Assembly (NCBI RefSeq): GCF_000760695.4 | Contig: NZ_JHEG04000001.1 | Coordinates: 1,063,834-1,127,833 of the forward strand | Origin: Tolypothrix bouteillei VB521301 | GTDB taxonomy: Bacteria > Cyanobacteriota > Cyanobacteriia > Cyanobacteriales > Nostocaceae | DNA length: 64,000 nt | Direction: 5' to 3' | Shown: piece by piece, positions 1-9,681 of the stretch | How the letters are laid out: every line of letters starts with the position of its first letter | How positions within the stretch are numbered: position 1 is the stretch's first letter | Made by a program: the position numbers and the translations under genes | Notes under the pieces: generated by a model | Seen by the model: only the letters and a program-made list of their open reading frames with translations | What the model was told of the DNA's origin: nothing | Databases searched by the model: none

Positions 1-1467
1 ACAACTGGTGTACATGAGCAAAGCGTGACGCTGCATTTCTAACAAGCGCAAGGCATCTACTTGTTCGGCTGCTGTAAGTTTGTGGTTTTGGTGGCGGGCT
101 AGAAAACGAGTGACATTTTCAGGAGTGCGATCGCGAATCACTTCTATATATCGATCCCGTGCAGACCAGGGATCGCGGAACAATAGCTTGCCATGTTCTT
201 CGTACACGTGGATGAGGCGATCGCGCAACCAATCTAAAGCATCTCTTAATGGACGACGCCATTTTTGATGCCACGTTCCTCCACCACCGCAACCGCAATC
301 ATCTTGCCATCTATCTACACCGTGAGCGCAACTCCATGCCGTGACAGGCTTGAGTTCCACCTCCCAAGTCGGAGAATTCAGGCTGAGGTAGTGAGCAAAG
401 TTGGTGACAGTCCAACCCCTGTGGGCAAATTCTTGTGTAAATGCGTAGGCTAGTGTTTTCTCCGTACCGCCTTTATGGTGTCCGAAGGTTTCTCCATCTG
501 TGGCGACAGAAATTAACTGTGCGGGACGGTGATCCCCGCGTACTGCGGAACCAATTCGTCCTGCCAAATGGCTGGAATTATAGAGAACATCACTAAATCC
601 CATATCTCGCGAGATCGGTCCGTCATAAAAGAAGATATCTATGTATGGGAGAGATTGGGGATCGGTGCTTGAGGATTGGGAATTGAGAGTTTTCTGTACC
701 GAGTCCCCAACTCCGCCTTTCTCCTTCAAAAAACACCGATATGGACGTGTGGGATCGATTTGACTACCGCCTACTTCATGCCATTCTGGATTGGAATTGT
801 CTTTTGTTGGCATGAAACGGCAGCGTTGTGCTTGCGATGGGGCAAGGACAATGAAGCGAATCCCTTCGTCAATTAAAGCTTTTAAGGTTGCGTAGTCTAC
901 AGCGGTTTCTGCCAACCACATTCCTTCGGGATCGCGACCGAAGCGGGATCGGAAGTCTTCTTTGCCCCAGCGAATTTGGGTGTATTTATCGCGTTCGTTC
1001 GCTAGGGGCATAATGATGTGGTTGTATACTTGCGCGATCGCATTACCATGCCCGTTCAACCTTTCGCAGCTCTTGCGATCTGCTTCCAAGATGCGTTGGT
1101 AAACTTCCAGATCGTGGCGTTCCAACCACGACATCAGCGTTGGCCCAATATTAAAGCTCAAATACTCATAGTTGTTAACGATCCCCACCAACTCGCCTCG
1201 ATCGTTTACCACTCTGGCGAAAGCATTGGGACGATAGCATTCAGCATGAATGCGCTCGTTCCAATCATGAAAAGGCGTTGCACCAGGTTGACGCTCAATT
1301 GCATCCAAATAAGGGTTTTCCCGTGGTGGTTGGTAAAAATGTCCATGAACTGTTACATAAATACCCGTAGCTTGTCTCAGGGGATCGAGCATTTGGGTGC
1401 TTTTGATAGTTTCATGGGACATCAAATTTGTACCAGTACTAGCTGGTAATTCAGCTGCTGAGGTCAT
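1..1467 (-). CDS. Glycoside hydrolase family 57-like protein with DUF3536 (3' part outside window)
   Basis: The reverse strand is open from an ATG at 1467 to the window edge, giving 489 residues with no stop. The N-terminal part contains HGHFYQPPRENPY (about residues 41-53), followed by FHDWNERIHAECYRPN, FGRDPEGMWLAETAVD and RPAQLISVATDGETFGHH. These are the catalytic-barrel blocks of GH57 proteins of the DUF3536 type, which usually exceed 800 residues, so roughly 40 percent at the C-terminus is missing. Members of this group are presumed alpha-glucan-acting enzymes; the substrate is not shown by the sequence. The frame is still in family-like sequence (LLEMQRHALLMYTSC) when it leaves the window. 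Confidence 0.85.
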   Translation of the reverse strand, partial: MTSAAELPASTGTNLMSHETIKSTQMLDPLRQATGIYVTVHGHFYQPPRENPYLDAIERQPGATPFHDWNERIHAECYRPNAFARVVNDRGELVGIVNNYEYLSFNIGPTLMSWLERHDLEVYQRILEADRKSCERLNGHGNAIAQVYNHIIMPLANERDKYTQIRWGKEDFRSRFGRDPEGMWLAETAVDYATLKALIDEGIRFIVLAPSQAQRCRFMPTKDNSNPEWHEVGGSQIDPTRPYRCFLKEKGGVGDSVQKTLNSQSSSTDPQSLPYIDIFFYDGPISRDMGFSDVLYNSSHLAGRIGSAVRGDHRPAQLISVATDGETFGHHKGGTEKTLAYAFTQEFAHRGWTVTNFAHYLSLNSPTWEVELKPVTAWSCAHGVDRWQDDCGCGGGGTWHQKWRRPLRDALDWLRDRLIHVYEEHGKLLFRDPWSARDRYIEVIRDRTPENVTRFLARHQNHKLTAAEQVDALRLLEMQRHALLMYTSC

Positions 1468-2007
1468 GGAGTTATGATTCCAAACACGATAGATAAACTT
1501 GCAATTGTGCCTGAGAGCAAAATTTTTATGAAACTTTCTTGCATTGGCTTTGCAATAACAGTGGGGAAAATAGAGCAACTATGATATGTGAATAAATTCC
1601 GCTCTTTGCGGTCTAAATATTGGAGTCACTTGCACGCTTAAAACAGCCTTTCAATTAAGTAACCATTGACAAAAGCGGGGTTAGCAGGTTTCATCTTTGG
1701 TGGTGCTAAAAACTTAATTGTCTTTTAATATATTACCCTGCATCTTTGTTGTAAAATTCTTCACTTCATCGAAACTTTTGCAACGAAAGATTGCGAAGAC
1801 GTTTTATATCGCAATCTTATTTTACAAATAAAACTCCAGAAAGGAAACAGTACAATTTCGGAACCGTTCTACTGGAGGGTTGGGAGTATCCTAAATAAGA
1901 AGTTGAGGACAGTAGAGACGTGCTATGGCATATATATACAGAAGTGTGATTCTTCACTTTTAACCCTTAACTCCGTTTCTGTTAACTCTTTCAGCTCGAA
2001 AATACCC
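1468..2007. other. Intergenic region between divergent GH57 and CAX genes
   Basis: This 540-base gap separates two divergently transcribed genes and must hold both promoters. It is AT-rich. I see no RNA gene, strong hairpin or repeat. A frame continuous with the exchanger begins at a TTG at 1903, but its first 35 codons do not look like a membrane transporter N-terminus. Confidence 0.5.
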
Positions 2008-3084
2008 ATGTCAGGTAAAAACATCATCTTTTTAGTTTTGTCTTTGTTTATTCCGGTTTCCCTTGCAGCACATTACTTGGAGTGGGGAGATCTCATTGTT
2101 TTTGGAACCGCCTGCTTGGCAATTTTACCTTTAGCTGCATGGATGGGAGCAGCTACAGAAGAAATTGCTGTCGTAGTCGGTCCTACCCTAGGAGGATTGT
2201 TAAATGCCACTTTTGGTAATGCAACAGAACTGATTATTGCCCTGGTTGCTTTAAAAGCCGGATTGGTCGATGTTGTCAAAGCTAGTATAACGGGCTCGAT
2301 TATTGGGAATTTACTGCTAGTAATGGGTCTTGCAATGTTTTTAGGCGGACTGCGCCATAAAGAACAGAAATTTCAGTCAGTCGTAGCACGGGTTAATGCA
2401 TCTTCTATGAATTTGGCAGTCATCGCCATTTTGCTGCCAACAGCAATGAGATTTGGTGCTCAGACAGTTAGCCAACAAACATTGCAACATCTTTCCCTAG
2501 CTGTTGCCTTAGTCTTAATAGTTGTCTATGCTTTAACGCTCTTCTTTTCTATGAAAACCCACGCTTACCTCTACGAGGTGGGTGTTGCAGAAACAGTAGA
2601 AGAAGAGCATTACAGCAAACCGAACATTTGGTTGTGGGCAGGTGTGTTGCTAGTTTGTACTATTCTAGTCGCATTAGAATCAGAAATGCTAGTCGCATCA
2701 CTGGAAGTGGCAACAAGTCAATTAGGTTTAACTGCATTATTTACAGGGGTCATTCTTGTACCTATTGTTGGTAATGCTGCGGAACACGCGACAGCCGTCA
2801 CAGTCGCAATGAAAGACAAGATGGATCTTTCTCTTTCGGTAGCAGTGGGATCGAGCATGCAGATCGCCCTATTTGTGGCTCCTGTCTTAGTTTTAGCAGG
2901 TTGGGTACTCGGTCAACCAATGGATTTAAATTTTAATCCCTTTGAACTGGTGGCTGTAGCAGTATCAGTTTTGATTGCAAACAGCATTAGTTCTGATGGA
3001 AAGTCAAATTGGCTTGAAGGGGTATTGTTATTGGCTGCTTATACAGTATTGGGATTCGCTTTCTACTACCTTCCGGTTGCGTAG
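2008..3084 (+). CDS. cax: Calcium/proton exchanger (CaCA superfamily, CAX type)
   Basis: The 358-residue product is an integral membrane protein with about eleven hydrophobic segments. It carries the two CaCA alpha-repeat signatures GNATELIIAL (about residue 70) and GNAAEHATAV (about residue 254), which form the cation-binding site. CAX proteins exchange cytoplasmic Ca2+ for protons. The linker VGVAETVEEEHYS between the halves matches the acidic loop of bacterial CAX proteins. I chose the ATG at 2008 (MSGKNIIFLV) because it begins directly with a membrane segment. The same frame is open upstream to 1903, but that extension is unlikely to be translated. No strong Shine-Dalgarno is visible. Confidence 0.9.
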   Translation: MSGKNIIFLVLSLFIPVSLAAHYLEWGDLIVFGTACLAILPLAAWMGAATEEIAVVVGPTLGGLLNATFGNATELIIALVALKAGLVDVVKASITGSIIGNLLLVMGLAMFLGGLRHKEQKFQSVVARVNASSMNLAVIAILLPTAMRFGAQTVSQQTLQHLSLAVALVLIVVYALTLFFSMKTHAYLYEVGVAETVEEEHYSKPNIWLWAGVLLVCTILVALESEMLVASLEVATSQLGLTALFTGVILVPIVGNAAEHATAVTVAMKDKMDLSLSVAVGSSMQIALFVAPVLVLAGWVLGQPMDLNFNPFELVAVAVSVLIANSISSDGKSNWLEGVLLLAAYTVLGFAFYYLPVA

Positions 3085-3317
3085 ACATAAAGAGAACGTT
3101 AAAAAAGCCACCACTTCGGTATTCTTTTCGCTACAACTGTATCTGGTTGGTAGTGCCTAACAAGACCTAACACTTTAGAGCAAAACAACAGGGGTAACTT
3201 TGCTTCTGTTTGGGGGAAGATTACCCTGCATGGGTAATGTCAGGGTGGGACTTGCGGCACTACCTTAGATTGATAGAAGAGTAATCTTACACCTTAAATC
3301 ATTCACGGAGGGTGAAT

Positions 3318-3641
3318 ATGACACAAGCTGCCGATTTCAATACAGTGCTTGAGGCTGCTGCTCGCTCCATAAGCTTGCCACTCGTGGTACAAGGTGACAA
3401 TGGTGATGCTGTGAAATTTCTCCAACAACTTCTAAATGCTTATAGAAGCAAGATTGGGGATGGTAGCACTGCACCACTTCAAGAAGATGGAGATTTTGGT
3501 CGTAACACGTTTGCGGCTGTTGTCAGATTTCAACAAGAATACAGAGCAGTTATTGGCGATTCCACTTTTTCTGTTGATGGAAAAGTTGGTCCTTTGACTT
3601 GGCGTGCTTTAGGTGATTTTGCTTATCGTCGGTGTCGCTAG
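3318..3641 (+). CDS. Peptidoglycan-binding_1 domain mini-protein, type A copy 1
   Basis: The product has 107 residues. The ATG at 3318 is preceded by GGAGG at good spacing, and its start MTQAADFN matches the paralogue at 4276; a GTG six bases upstream is less likely. After about 25 residues it is a single peptidoglycan-binding_1 fold (VVQGDNGDAVKFLQQLL, DGDFGRNTFAAVVRFQQ, DGKVGPLTWRAL). There is no signal peptide, so either export is non-classical or the protein acts inside the cell. It is the first of six adjacent genes with this domain. Confidence 0.8.
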   Translation: MTQAADFNTVLEAAARSISLPLVVQGDNGDAVKFLQQLLNAYRSKIGDGSTAPLQEDGDFGRNTFAAVVRFQQEYRAVIGDSTFSVDGKVGPLTWRALGDFAYRRCR

Positions 3642-3771
3642 TGAGCGAACGGCGATCGCCATTTGGTAAGCAGTTAATCAACAGCTCTGTCACTGGCGAT
3701 TGTCAACTCACCCGGTACTGGTTCATTCATTTGACCGAACATCATTGAAACAAATACAGGAAGGTTAAATC

Positions 3772-4020
3772 ATGGCTCAAAAGAGTTTGCCGACACTGCA
3801 AAATGGCTCTAATGGTGAAGCTGTAAGATTTCTACAACAACTTTTAATCGTTTTTGGCAAGCTAGGTAACAGTGACTTCGATGCCATCTTTGGCAGTAAA
3901 ACAGAAAGCGCTGTTAAAGAGTTTCAACGCGAACAAAATTTAACAGTGGATGGTAAAGTCGGTCCCCAAACGTGGGGTGCATTGGGTAATCAAACCAAGA
4001 ATACCTGTGCCCAGTTCTAG
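3772..4020 (+). CDS. Peptidoglycan-binding_1 domain mini-protein, type B copy 1
   Basis: The product has 82 residues and is almost entirely one peptidoglycan-binding_1 domain (LQNGSNGEAVRFLQQLL, DAIFGSKTESAVKEFQ, DGKVGPQTWGALG). A clear AGGAAGG lies upstream of ATG 3772. It has no signal peptide. It is closest to the gene at 4760, and with its upstream neighbour it forms an A-B unit that is repeated once. Confidence 0.8.
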   Translation: MAQKSLPTLQNGSNGEAVRFLQQLLIVFGKLGNSDFDAIFGSKTESAVKEFQREQNLTVDGKVGPQTWGALGNQTKNTCAQF

Positions 4021-4216
4021 TTGGGGATTGGGGGGAGTTAGAGATTCAGGAGTGGAAGTTAGAAGTTACCAGAAGCGGAATGTTCGCGTGCTACGGACTG
4101 CTTGTTGTTAAAGCGCAGCAGTCTTGTGCTCCCACTTACTCCTGTACGAACACAATTGATTGCCAAAATCAGATTATACAACGCGATACGGCGGTCTTTC
4201 GCCCCCATTCACTTAT

Positions 4217-4244
4217 GTCAGGGCGTAATGTTTTGCGCCCTGAC
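4217..4244. terminator. Hairpin between PG-binding genes
   Basis: GTCAGGGCG and CGCCCTGAC form a perfect 9-bp stem around a 10-base loop. It lies between a type B gene and the next type A gene. There is no long T tract, so it may be a dispersed repeat rather than a terminator. A related, weaker hairpin lies near 5050-5075. Confidence 0.4.
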
Positions 4245-4275
4245 TAATTATTAACACTAACTATAGAGGTGAACC

Positions 4276-4608
4276 ATGACACAAGCTACAGATTTTAATG
4301 CCCCAGTTGGAGCTAGTGCTGCTTCTATCGGTCTACCACCAGTGGTACAAGGCGACACTGGCGACGCCGTGAAGTATTTACAACAACTGTTAAATGCTTA
4401 CAGAAGCAAGATCGGGAATGGAAACGTTACACCAGTCCTGAAAGTAGACGGAAATTTTGGTAGCAACACTTTCTCTGCTGTTGTGCAATTCCAAAAAGAG
4501 TACACAGCAGTTAATACTAATAATATAAAATTAGTTGCTGATGGAAAAGTAGGCCCTGCTACTTGGCGGGCTTTGGGCGATTTTGGTTTCCTTAAGTGTC
4601 GCCCCTAA
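4276..4608 (+). CDS. Peptidoglycan-binding_1 domain mini-protein, type A copy 2
   Basis: The product has 110 residues and resembles the gene at 3318 along its whole length (same MTQA start, VVQGDTGDAVKYLQQLL, DGNFGSNTFSAVVQFQ, DGKVGPATWRALGDF). It differs by a small insertion in the loop before the last motif. AGAGGTG upstream of the ATG is a plausible ribosome-binding site. It has no signal peptide. It arose by duplication with its neighbour. Confidence 0.8.
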   Translation: MTQATDFNAPVGASAASIGLPPVVQGDTGDAVKYLQQLLNAYRSKIGNGNVTPVLKVDGNFGSNTFSAVVQFQKEYTAVNTNNIKLVADGKVGPATWRALGDFGFLKCRP

Positions 4609-4759
4609 TTGAGTTAATAACTAAGAAGCATGAAGAATAAAGTCAACACCAATTGATAAATTAAGAGTTTTGTATCCATAACTACCAATGTAGTTTTCAT
4701 ACTTTATCCTTCATTCTTTGCCCTTTTTTTGTCATTTAAAATATTTAGGAAAGTAAATC

Positions 4760-5014
4760 ATGGCTGAGCAAAAATTGCCCCAATTAAAAAAGGACACTAC
4801 TGGTGACGCTGTAAGATTGCTGCAACAACAATTGATTACTTTTGGATATCTCAGCAGTGGTGGTTTTGACTCAAAATTTGGTTCAGTGACAGAAGAAGCT
4901 GTCAAACAATTCCAACGAGACCAGAACTTAAAAGATGATGGGATTGTTGGTTCCAATACTTGGTTAGCATTGGCAAATTGGGCAAATCATTTTTGTCAAC
5001 AAGTGGCTCCATAA
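4760..5014 (+). CDS. Peptidoglycan-binding_1 domain mini-protein, type B copy 2
   Basis: The product has 84 residues and one peptidoglycan-binding_1 domain (LKKDTTGDAVRLLQQQL, DSKFGSVTEEAVKQFQ, DGIVGSNTWLALANW). It is paralogous to the gene at 3772. AGGAAAG precedes the ATG. It has no signal peptide or membrane segment. Confidence 0.8.
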   Translation: MAEQKLPQLKKDTTGDAVRLLQQQLITFGYLSSGGFDSKFGSVTEEAVKQFQRDQNLKDDGIVGSNTWLALANWANHFCQQVAP

Positions 5015-5377
5015 TACAGCATTTTTCATCTAAATAAACCACCCCGTTTGTCAGGGCGCAAAGCATTGCGCTCCTACGGGTGTGGTCATTTTACGTAAGA
5101 ATGCCTGTCAAATTTAAAGTGCAGAACCTCACCGGATTGCTAACTCCATTCTAGAAAATCACCTGTAGTGCTAAATTCACCACCACTCGTTAACCATTAA
5201 CATTTTTTCCAGTTGTGCCAGTTTTTTGAAAGATAGTTAAAATGAAAAAATGAAATTGATTTATAACTCAATTATTATGTAAGAATTTACAAACGCAGCA
5301 CAGCCTCAAGGAAAACCACTAGGAAACTTGAGTAAGAACTTGAAGAACAATTTGAGGAACAATCCAAAGCACAATTT
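5015..5377. other. Intergenic region with a GC hairpin
   Basis: This gap holds one short inverted repeat (GGCGCAA/TTGCGC, about 5055-5075) that resembles the hairpin at 4217. It is otherwise AT-rich, with no gene that I can support. Confidence 0.4.
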
Positions 5378-5599
5378 ATGTCAGCACGAGCATCAGGTTT
5401 ACCAACTCTAAGATTTGGCTCCTCCGGTCACTCTGTTAGAGTTTTACAACGGCTTTTAGTTTCTAACGGGTACTTTGTAAGAATTGATGGCAATTTCGGT
5501 GCTCTCACAGAATCTGCTGTGATGGCTTTTCAAAGCGGTCGGGGTCTAAACCCTGATGGTGTGGTTGGTTCTAGAACTTGGGCTGAATTAACAGGTTAA
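5378..5599 (+). CDS. Peptidoglycan-binding_1 domain mini-protein
   Basis: The product has 73 residues. After nine residues it is a single peptidoglycan-binding_1 domain (LRFGSSGHSVRVLQRLL, DGNFGALTESAVMAFQ, DGVVGSRTWAELTG). Its domain is most like the C-terminal domain of the next gene (FGALTEAAVKSFQNQR). There is no signal peptide and no obvious ribosome-binding site. Confidence 0.75.
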   Translation: MSARASGLPTLRFGSSGHSVRVLQRLLVSNGYFVRIDGNFGALTESAVMAFQSGRGLNPDGVVGSRTWAELTG

Positions 5600-5922
5600 T
5601 TAACGCTTCCATGCCAATTAGAAATTAGATTCGGTTTGATGAAACGCGATCGCACAAATCCTATCATCTTAAAAAAAAGAGTGCAACCAGAAATGTAGCT
5701 CAATTCAAAATCTAGAGTAGTATGGCTTTGGGTAAGCAGTCAAAGAAAGCATGACTCCTTACCCGTATTCCATATTTATACTTATAACGAAGAGCAAAGA
5801 CCAGTTTACGGAATCTTTGGAAAAAATTATTACATTTTTTATTTTGTAATTACTGTTTATTCCGGAACAACACCTGTAGTAGTTGTCAAATAAAGCATGG
5901 GCCTAGCGTAAAATGTGACACA
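5600..5922. other. Intergenic region
   Basis: AT-rich, with one HIP1 site near 5647. I see no gene, hairpin or RNA in it. Confidence 0.4.
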
Positions 5923-6510
5923 ATGACTGATATTGCCCTGCTGATGACGGGCGTATTGCAAACAGGACAATTTTCTTTACTGAGTTTAGCGAATCAGCTA
6001 TTTCTTCAGTTAGAGAGCAGCGTGGAAGAGTCAAATCAAGACCAGCTATCTCCGATAGTTTCACTTGCTCAAATTACACCACCTGAATTTATGCAATATG
6101 ATGAGACAATACAAGTCTCCCCATTAGAACAAACTACAGAAAATGAAAATATAGTGAATCCATCTCAAACAGCTTCTTTTGTGGAGTTGTTAGTAGCGTC
6201 AGAAAATACCCCTAAGGTCAATTCTCGTCGTTACAGGCGAAGATTCACTACTAAACGAAGTGGTTACCAAGTGGTAACTGCTATATCTTACGATTATACT
6301 AATCAAGCCCTGCCAACTTTAACTTTTGGCAATGAAGGTATTGCTGTTAGAGCTTTACAACGGTTGTTATCGTACAATGGCTACGCTGTTCAAGTTGATG
6401 GAGTTTTCGGTGCGCTAACAGAAGCGGCTGTTAAATCTTTTCAAAACCAGCGCAGCATAGCAGTGGATGGCATTGTTGGACAAACAACTTGGTTAGAATT
6501 AACACAATGA
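5923..6510 (+). CDS. Protein with C-terminal peptidoglycan-binding_1 domain
   Basis: The product has 195 residues. Residues 1-125 are low in recognisable motifs and include an acidic stretch and a basic patch (RRYRRRFTTKR). Residues about 128-195 form a peptidoglycan-binding_1 domain (LTFGNEGIAVRALQRLL, DGVFGALTEAAVKSFQ, DGIVGQTTWLELTQ). The N-terminus has a moderately hydrophobic stretch but no clear cleavage site. It is the last and longest of the six-gene cluster. Confidence 0.8.
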   Translation: MTDIALLMTGVLQTGQFSLLSLANQLFLQLESSVEESNQDQLSPIVSLAQITPPEFMQYDETIQVSPLEQTTENENIVNPSQTASFVELLVASENTPKVNSRRYRRRFTTKRSGYQVVTAISYDYTNQALPTLTFGNEGIAVRALQRLLSYNGYAVQVDGVFGALTEAAVKSFQNQRSIAVDGIVGQTTWLELTQ

Positions 6511-6572
6511 ATTATGAATTATGAATTATGATTATGATAAATTTGATAATTCATAATTCATAATTCATAATT
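6511..6572. repeat. Heptanucleotide tandem repeat forming an inverted repeat
   Basis: Copies of ATTATGA on one side face copies of TCATAAT on the other, with TAAATTTGATAA between them. The whole 62 bases can fold into one AT-rich hairpin. It fills the gap between the convergent stops of the PG-binding gene and sucrose synthase and could act as a bidirectional terminator. Heptameric tandem repeats (STRRs) are typical of heterocystous cyanobacteria. Confidence 0.7.
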
Positions 6573-6573
6573 T

Positions 6574-8994
6574 CTACCGATACTTATGTTGCTCTAAGAG
6601 TTGTTGTGCTCTTGGTTTATAAATTAAATAAAATAAAGCTTCTATATAACGCAACAAATCTTCTCGATTTTCTTTGGAAATGAAGTTCCAAAAGCCATAT
6701 ATTCTAGCCAAAGATAGCAATTTGGATGTATGAATTTTCCAGGTATAGGTACTGTAAACTCTTTCAATTCCTTTTTGGGAAATTTGCTCCCAATAATGGG
6801 GATTTTGTTCGCAACTCTTGATAAATTCCAAAATTTTCTCACCTGTTTCTTCTAAATTGGTTGGGTTGATGTAAAAACCATTAACTTTGTCTTGAATAAT
6901 CTCTAATGGACCGCCAAACTGTGTGGCAAAAGTAGGTAATCCTGAAATCATTGATTCTAAAATTGTCAAACCAAAAGCTTCAAACAAAGCGGGTTGTACA
7001 AATATTCCCTTACGATCGCCAATGACTCGATACACTTCCCCAGAATCACTTTTTGTCAAACGCACTCCCAACCAACGAACTTTACCTTGAAGATTGTACT
7101 CTTCGATGATCCGATAAAGTTTGACGATCTCATCGCGTTCTTCATTATCGCCTGATTCTTCAACTCGCAATTTTCCTGCAATTAATATGAGATTGCAATG
7201 TTCTTGCAGCTCTTTGTTTTGACCGAAGCATTGAGCTAAACCGGTCAAGTTCTTAATCCGGTCAAGACGAGCCATTGAGAACAAGGGGCGCTTGTTGGGG
7301 TCATCTAAAGTCCCAAAAATTTCCGTTGGATCTTCCAGAGTAAATAGCATTTCTTCTAATCTGGCGCGATCGCTTTCAATTCGGTCTTCGGTACGCGTGT
7401 AAGGGAAATAGCAAATTTCGTTAACTCCTGGCGGTACAACGTTAAACTTGGGGCTAAACAGTTCAATCCCATTCACAACGTGGTACAGTTCTGGCATCGT
7501 AAAGCACTTAAGAGATTCGTACTGTCCCACACTATCTGGAGTCCCTACAATCTCTTGATAAGTACTGCTAATAATAAAATTGGCAGCATTCATTGCCAAC
7601 AGATCCGCAGTAAATTGCAATGAAAAATGATACTTATCTTCTAAGTCTTGCCAGTAGAGGTTGCTGAACAAGTACTTAGATTTTTCTAATGCATGGGCAA
7701 TATTACATTGAGTCACACCCAAACGTCGGGACAGTAAAAATGCGATTAAATTACCATCAGTATAATTACCGACAATTAGATCGGGTCTGCCTTGAAATTC
7801 TGCCCGCAGTTCTTTTTCTGCATCAATAGCAAATGTTTCCAGATAAGGCCAAAACTCAAACCGTGAAATCCAATTCTGAGTCATATTGGGATTGAATTCC
7901 CGCAAAGGAACTCGCAATATCCAAGCATTTTCTGTGTCGTAGACTTTTTCTAGCCGTTGGTTGCATAAAGTTCCATCACTATTGGAAATCAGGCGGGTAA
8001 GAATAATAACTTTGGGTTTAACGTTTAATCCGCCCAACCCAGCCAACATAGCATCTTCTTGCAGTTGCTTCTCTAAATTCTTCGCTTGATCTAGAACGTA
8101 AACCACTTGACCGCCAGTGTCGGGACGTCCCAAAACTCCCTCTTGTCCAAACCAACCATGGGCGGATACGAGGACAATTCTAAAAATCATTGGGATGCGA
8201 GAAATGAAGGCTTCTAAAGTTAGAGGGTCGGGAGAATCCATGAGTTCATCCAAAATACCCAACGTTTCCCGAACTCGCATGGCGGTGTTTCCCCAACCCG
8301 GTTCAAAGCCCATCATCTGTAAGTCAAACCGGAATTCTTCATATGATTGTTCGCTGGGGCGATCGCTTACAAAAGCTAATGCTTTCTTGACTTGGTCTGA
8401 AAGTTGCTGCTGTGACTTGATGCGTTCGTTAATCAGCAGTTGCACGCCATTGTACTGGTGGAGGCGCAAAAAATTCAACAAAGATTCCAGACCCTGTTTG
8501 GCATCCGCAAATAACTTTCCAGATAAATAGCGGTTGAGGAACTGCACCCCTTTGCCAATATTTTTTGGGTCGCGGATGATGGGTGAGTAATCGTAAAACG
8601 GACCAAAATCCAACTCCAGCAAGTCGCCTTCATTGGGGTTGTATTTGTTAACCAAGCGATCGCGCAGATCCAACAGTTCCTGTACTGTCATTGGCTCAAT
8701 ATTTAAATTGGCTGTCAGTCGATAAACTTCTTGACTGGCTATCTTAGGACGGATGATAAAACAGAGACTGGATTCCTCTTGAATAATTTCTTGAGTGTAA
8801 TAGATTAACTTACCCAAGTGCGAGGCTTTGTAAAACTGTTCTGACTTTTCGTACTTCGAGCAGTATTCACCGTACAAATTGAGGATGTCATTTCGCAGCA
8901 GATATTTTTTTTCCTGCTTGCGTAACTCGCTTATCAAAGAACGCAAATCATTTTTCTCTTCACTATCCAAGATGGCTTGAAGTAATTCTGACAT
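6574..8994 (-). CDS. susA: Sucrose synthase
   Basis: The 806-residue product has the normal length for cyanobacterial sucrose synthase. The enzyme reversibly converts sucrose plus NDP to NDP-glucose plus fructose, and in filamentous cyanobacteria it works mainly in the cleavage direction. The N-terminal regulatory half (about 1-260) is followed by the GT-B core with VSAHGWFGQEG, RPDTGGQVVYVLDQ, the HALEKSKY block and the GT4 E-x7-E signature in EAFGLTILESMISG near residue 680. The ATG at 8994 gives the usual MSELLQAILDSEE start. It is alone in its transcription unit and faces the PG-binding cluster tail to tail. Confidence 0.95.
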   Translation of the reverse strand: MSELLQAILDSEEKNDLRSLISELRKQEKKYLLRNDILNLYGEYCSKYEKSEQFYKASHLGKLIYYTQEIIQEESSLCFIIRPKIASQEVYRLTANLNIEPMTVQELLDLRDRLVNKYNPNEGDLLELDFGPFYDYSPIIRDPKNIGKGVQFLNRYLSGKLFADAKQGLESLLNFLRLHQYNGVQLLINERIKSQQQLSDQVKKALAFVSDRPSEQSYEEFRFDLQMMGFEPGWGNTAMRVRETLGILDELMDSPDPLTLEAFISRIPMIFRIVLVSAHGWFGQEGVLGRPDTGGQVVYVLDQAKNLEKQLQEDAMLAGLGGLNVKPKVIILTRLISNSDGTLCNQRLEKVYDTENAWILRVPLREFNPNMTQNWISRFEFWPYLETFAIDAEKELRAEFQGRPDLIVGNYTDGNLIAFLLSRRLGVTQCNIAHALEKSKYLFSNLYWQDLEDKYHFSLQFTADLLAMNAANFIISSTYQEIVGTPDSVGQYESLKCFTMPELYHVVNGIELFSPKFNVVPPGVNEICYFPYTRTEDRIESDRARLEEMLFTLEDPTEIFGTLDDPNKRPLFSMARLDRIKNLTGLAQCFGQNKELQEHCNLILIAGKLRVEESGDNEERDEIVKLYRIIEEYNLQGKVRWLGVRLTKSDSGEVYRVIGDRKGIFVQPALFEAFGLTILESMISGLPTFATQFGGPLEIIQDKVNGFYINPTNLEETGEKILEFIKSCEQNPHYWEQISQKGIERVYSTYTWKIHTSKLLSLARIYGFWNFISKENREDLLRYIEALFYLIYKPRAQQLLEQHKYR

Positions 8995-9681
8995 GGCAAT
9001 TCTTATTTATATTTGACATTGAGCTTTCCTTCCAGTTGGAACTAATAGCTAACAGCTACGACATAATTGCAAATTTTTTCAGAAATTAACAATTAGTAAT
9101 ATTCATTTAGCATCAGCCCTCAACTAGTTTACATTTTTACGGTTATCTTATTAACAAGTATTTTGTATTCTAACTAAAGACATAGTCTGTTCTTATTTTT
9201 TAATAAAAACCAGCAAGTATCAAGTTAATAAAATGTTGCTAAACTTCATGATAAGGATCGGGAGATCTTCGCCAGATCGAACAGAATGCAGAATTCTTCA
9301 AGGATACAGCCGAAGTATAAGGAGCTATACCTTCACCCAGTACAACATTTTGTTTTCCTCTCGTTCCCAGGCTCCATTTGGGAATAAACTCTGTAAGACT
9401 CAACCTCGCATGGTAGATTGTTAACGGAATTGGATGGAGCTAAGCGCATGAAATACTTTAAATACTGTTGAAGTTGCATAAGACCTATGGCAATACCAAA
9501 AGTCTGAGATGAAACTTTTCAAATCTTCTTCTAAAAGTCATGAAACAAAAATTCATTGAATTAAGTTATTGCGAAAATAAACTTAGATAAACTAAAATAA
9601 AGTATCTTATTAAACCAAGATAAATTCCTATTTAGTTATCTATAATTACGATTGTAGTTTTGAATAAGGTTTAAACTCAGT
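8995..9681. other. Long intergenic region upstream of sucrose synthase
   Basis: This 687-base AT-rich region holds the susA promoter on its left side. A 63-codon frame at 9233-9424 has no recognisable protein features and I do not call it. No RNA gene was recognised. Confidence 0.4.

Noticed and set aside
3318..6510. PG-binding cluster as phage lysis module
   Set aside because: No endolysin catalytic domain, holin or phage structural gene is nearby.
8117..8530. 137-codon plus-strand frame
   Set aside because: It lies entirely antisense to sucrose synthase.
9233..9424. 63-codon frame upstream of sucrose synthase
   Set aside because: No ribosome-binding site, no recognisable motif, and composition like the surrounding intergenic DNA.
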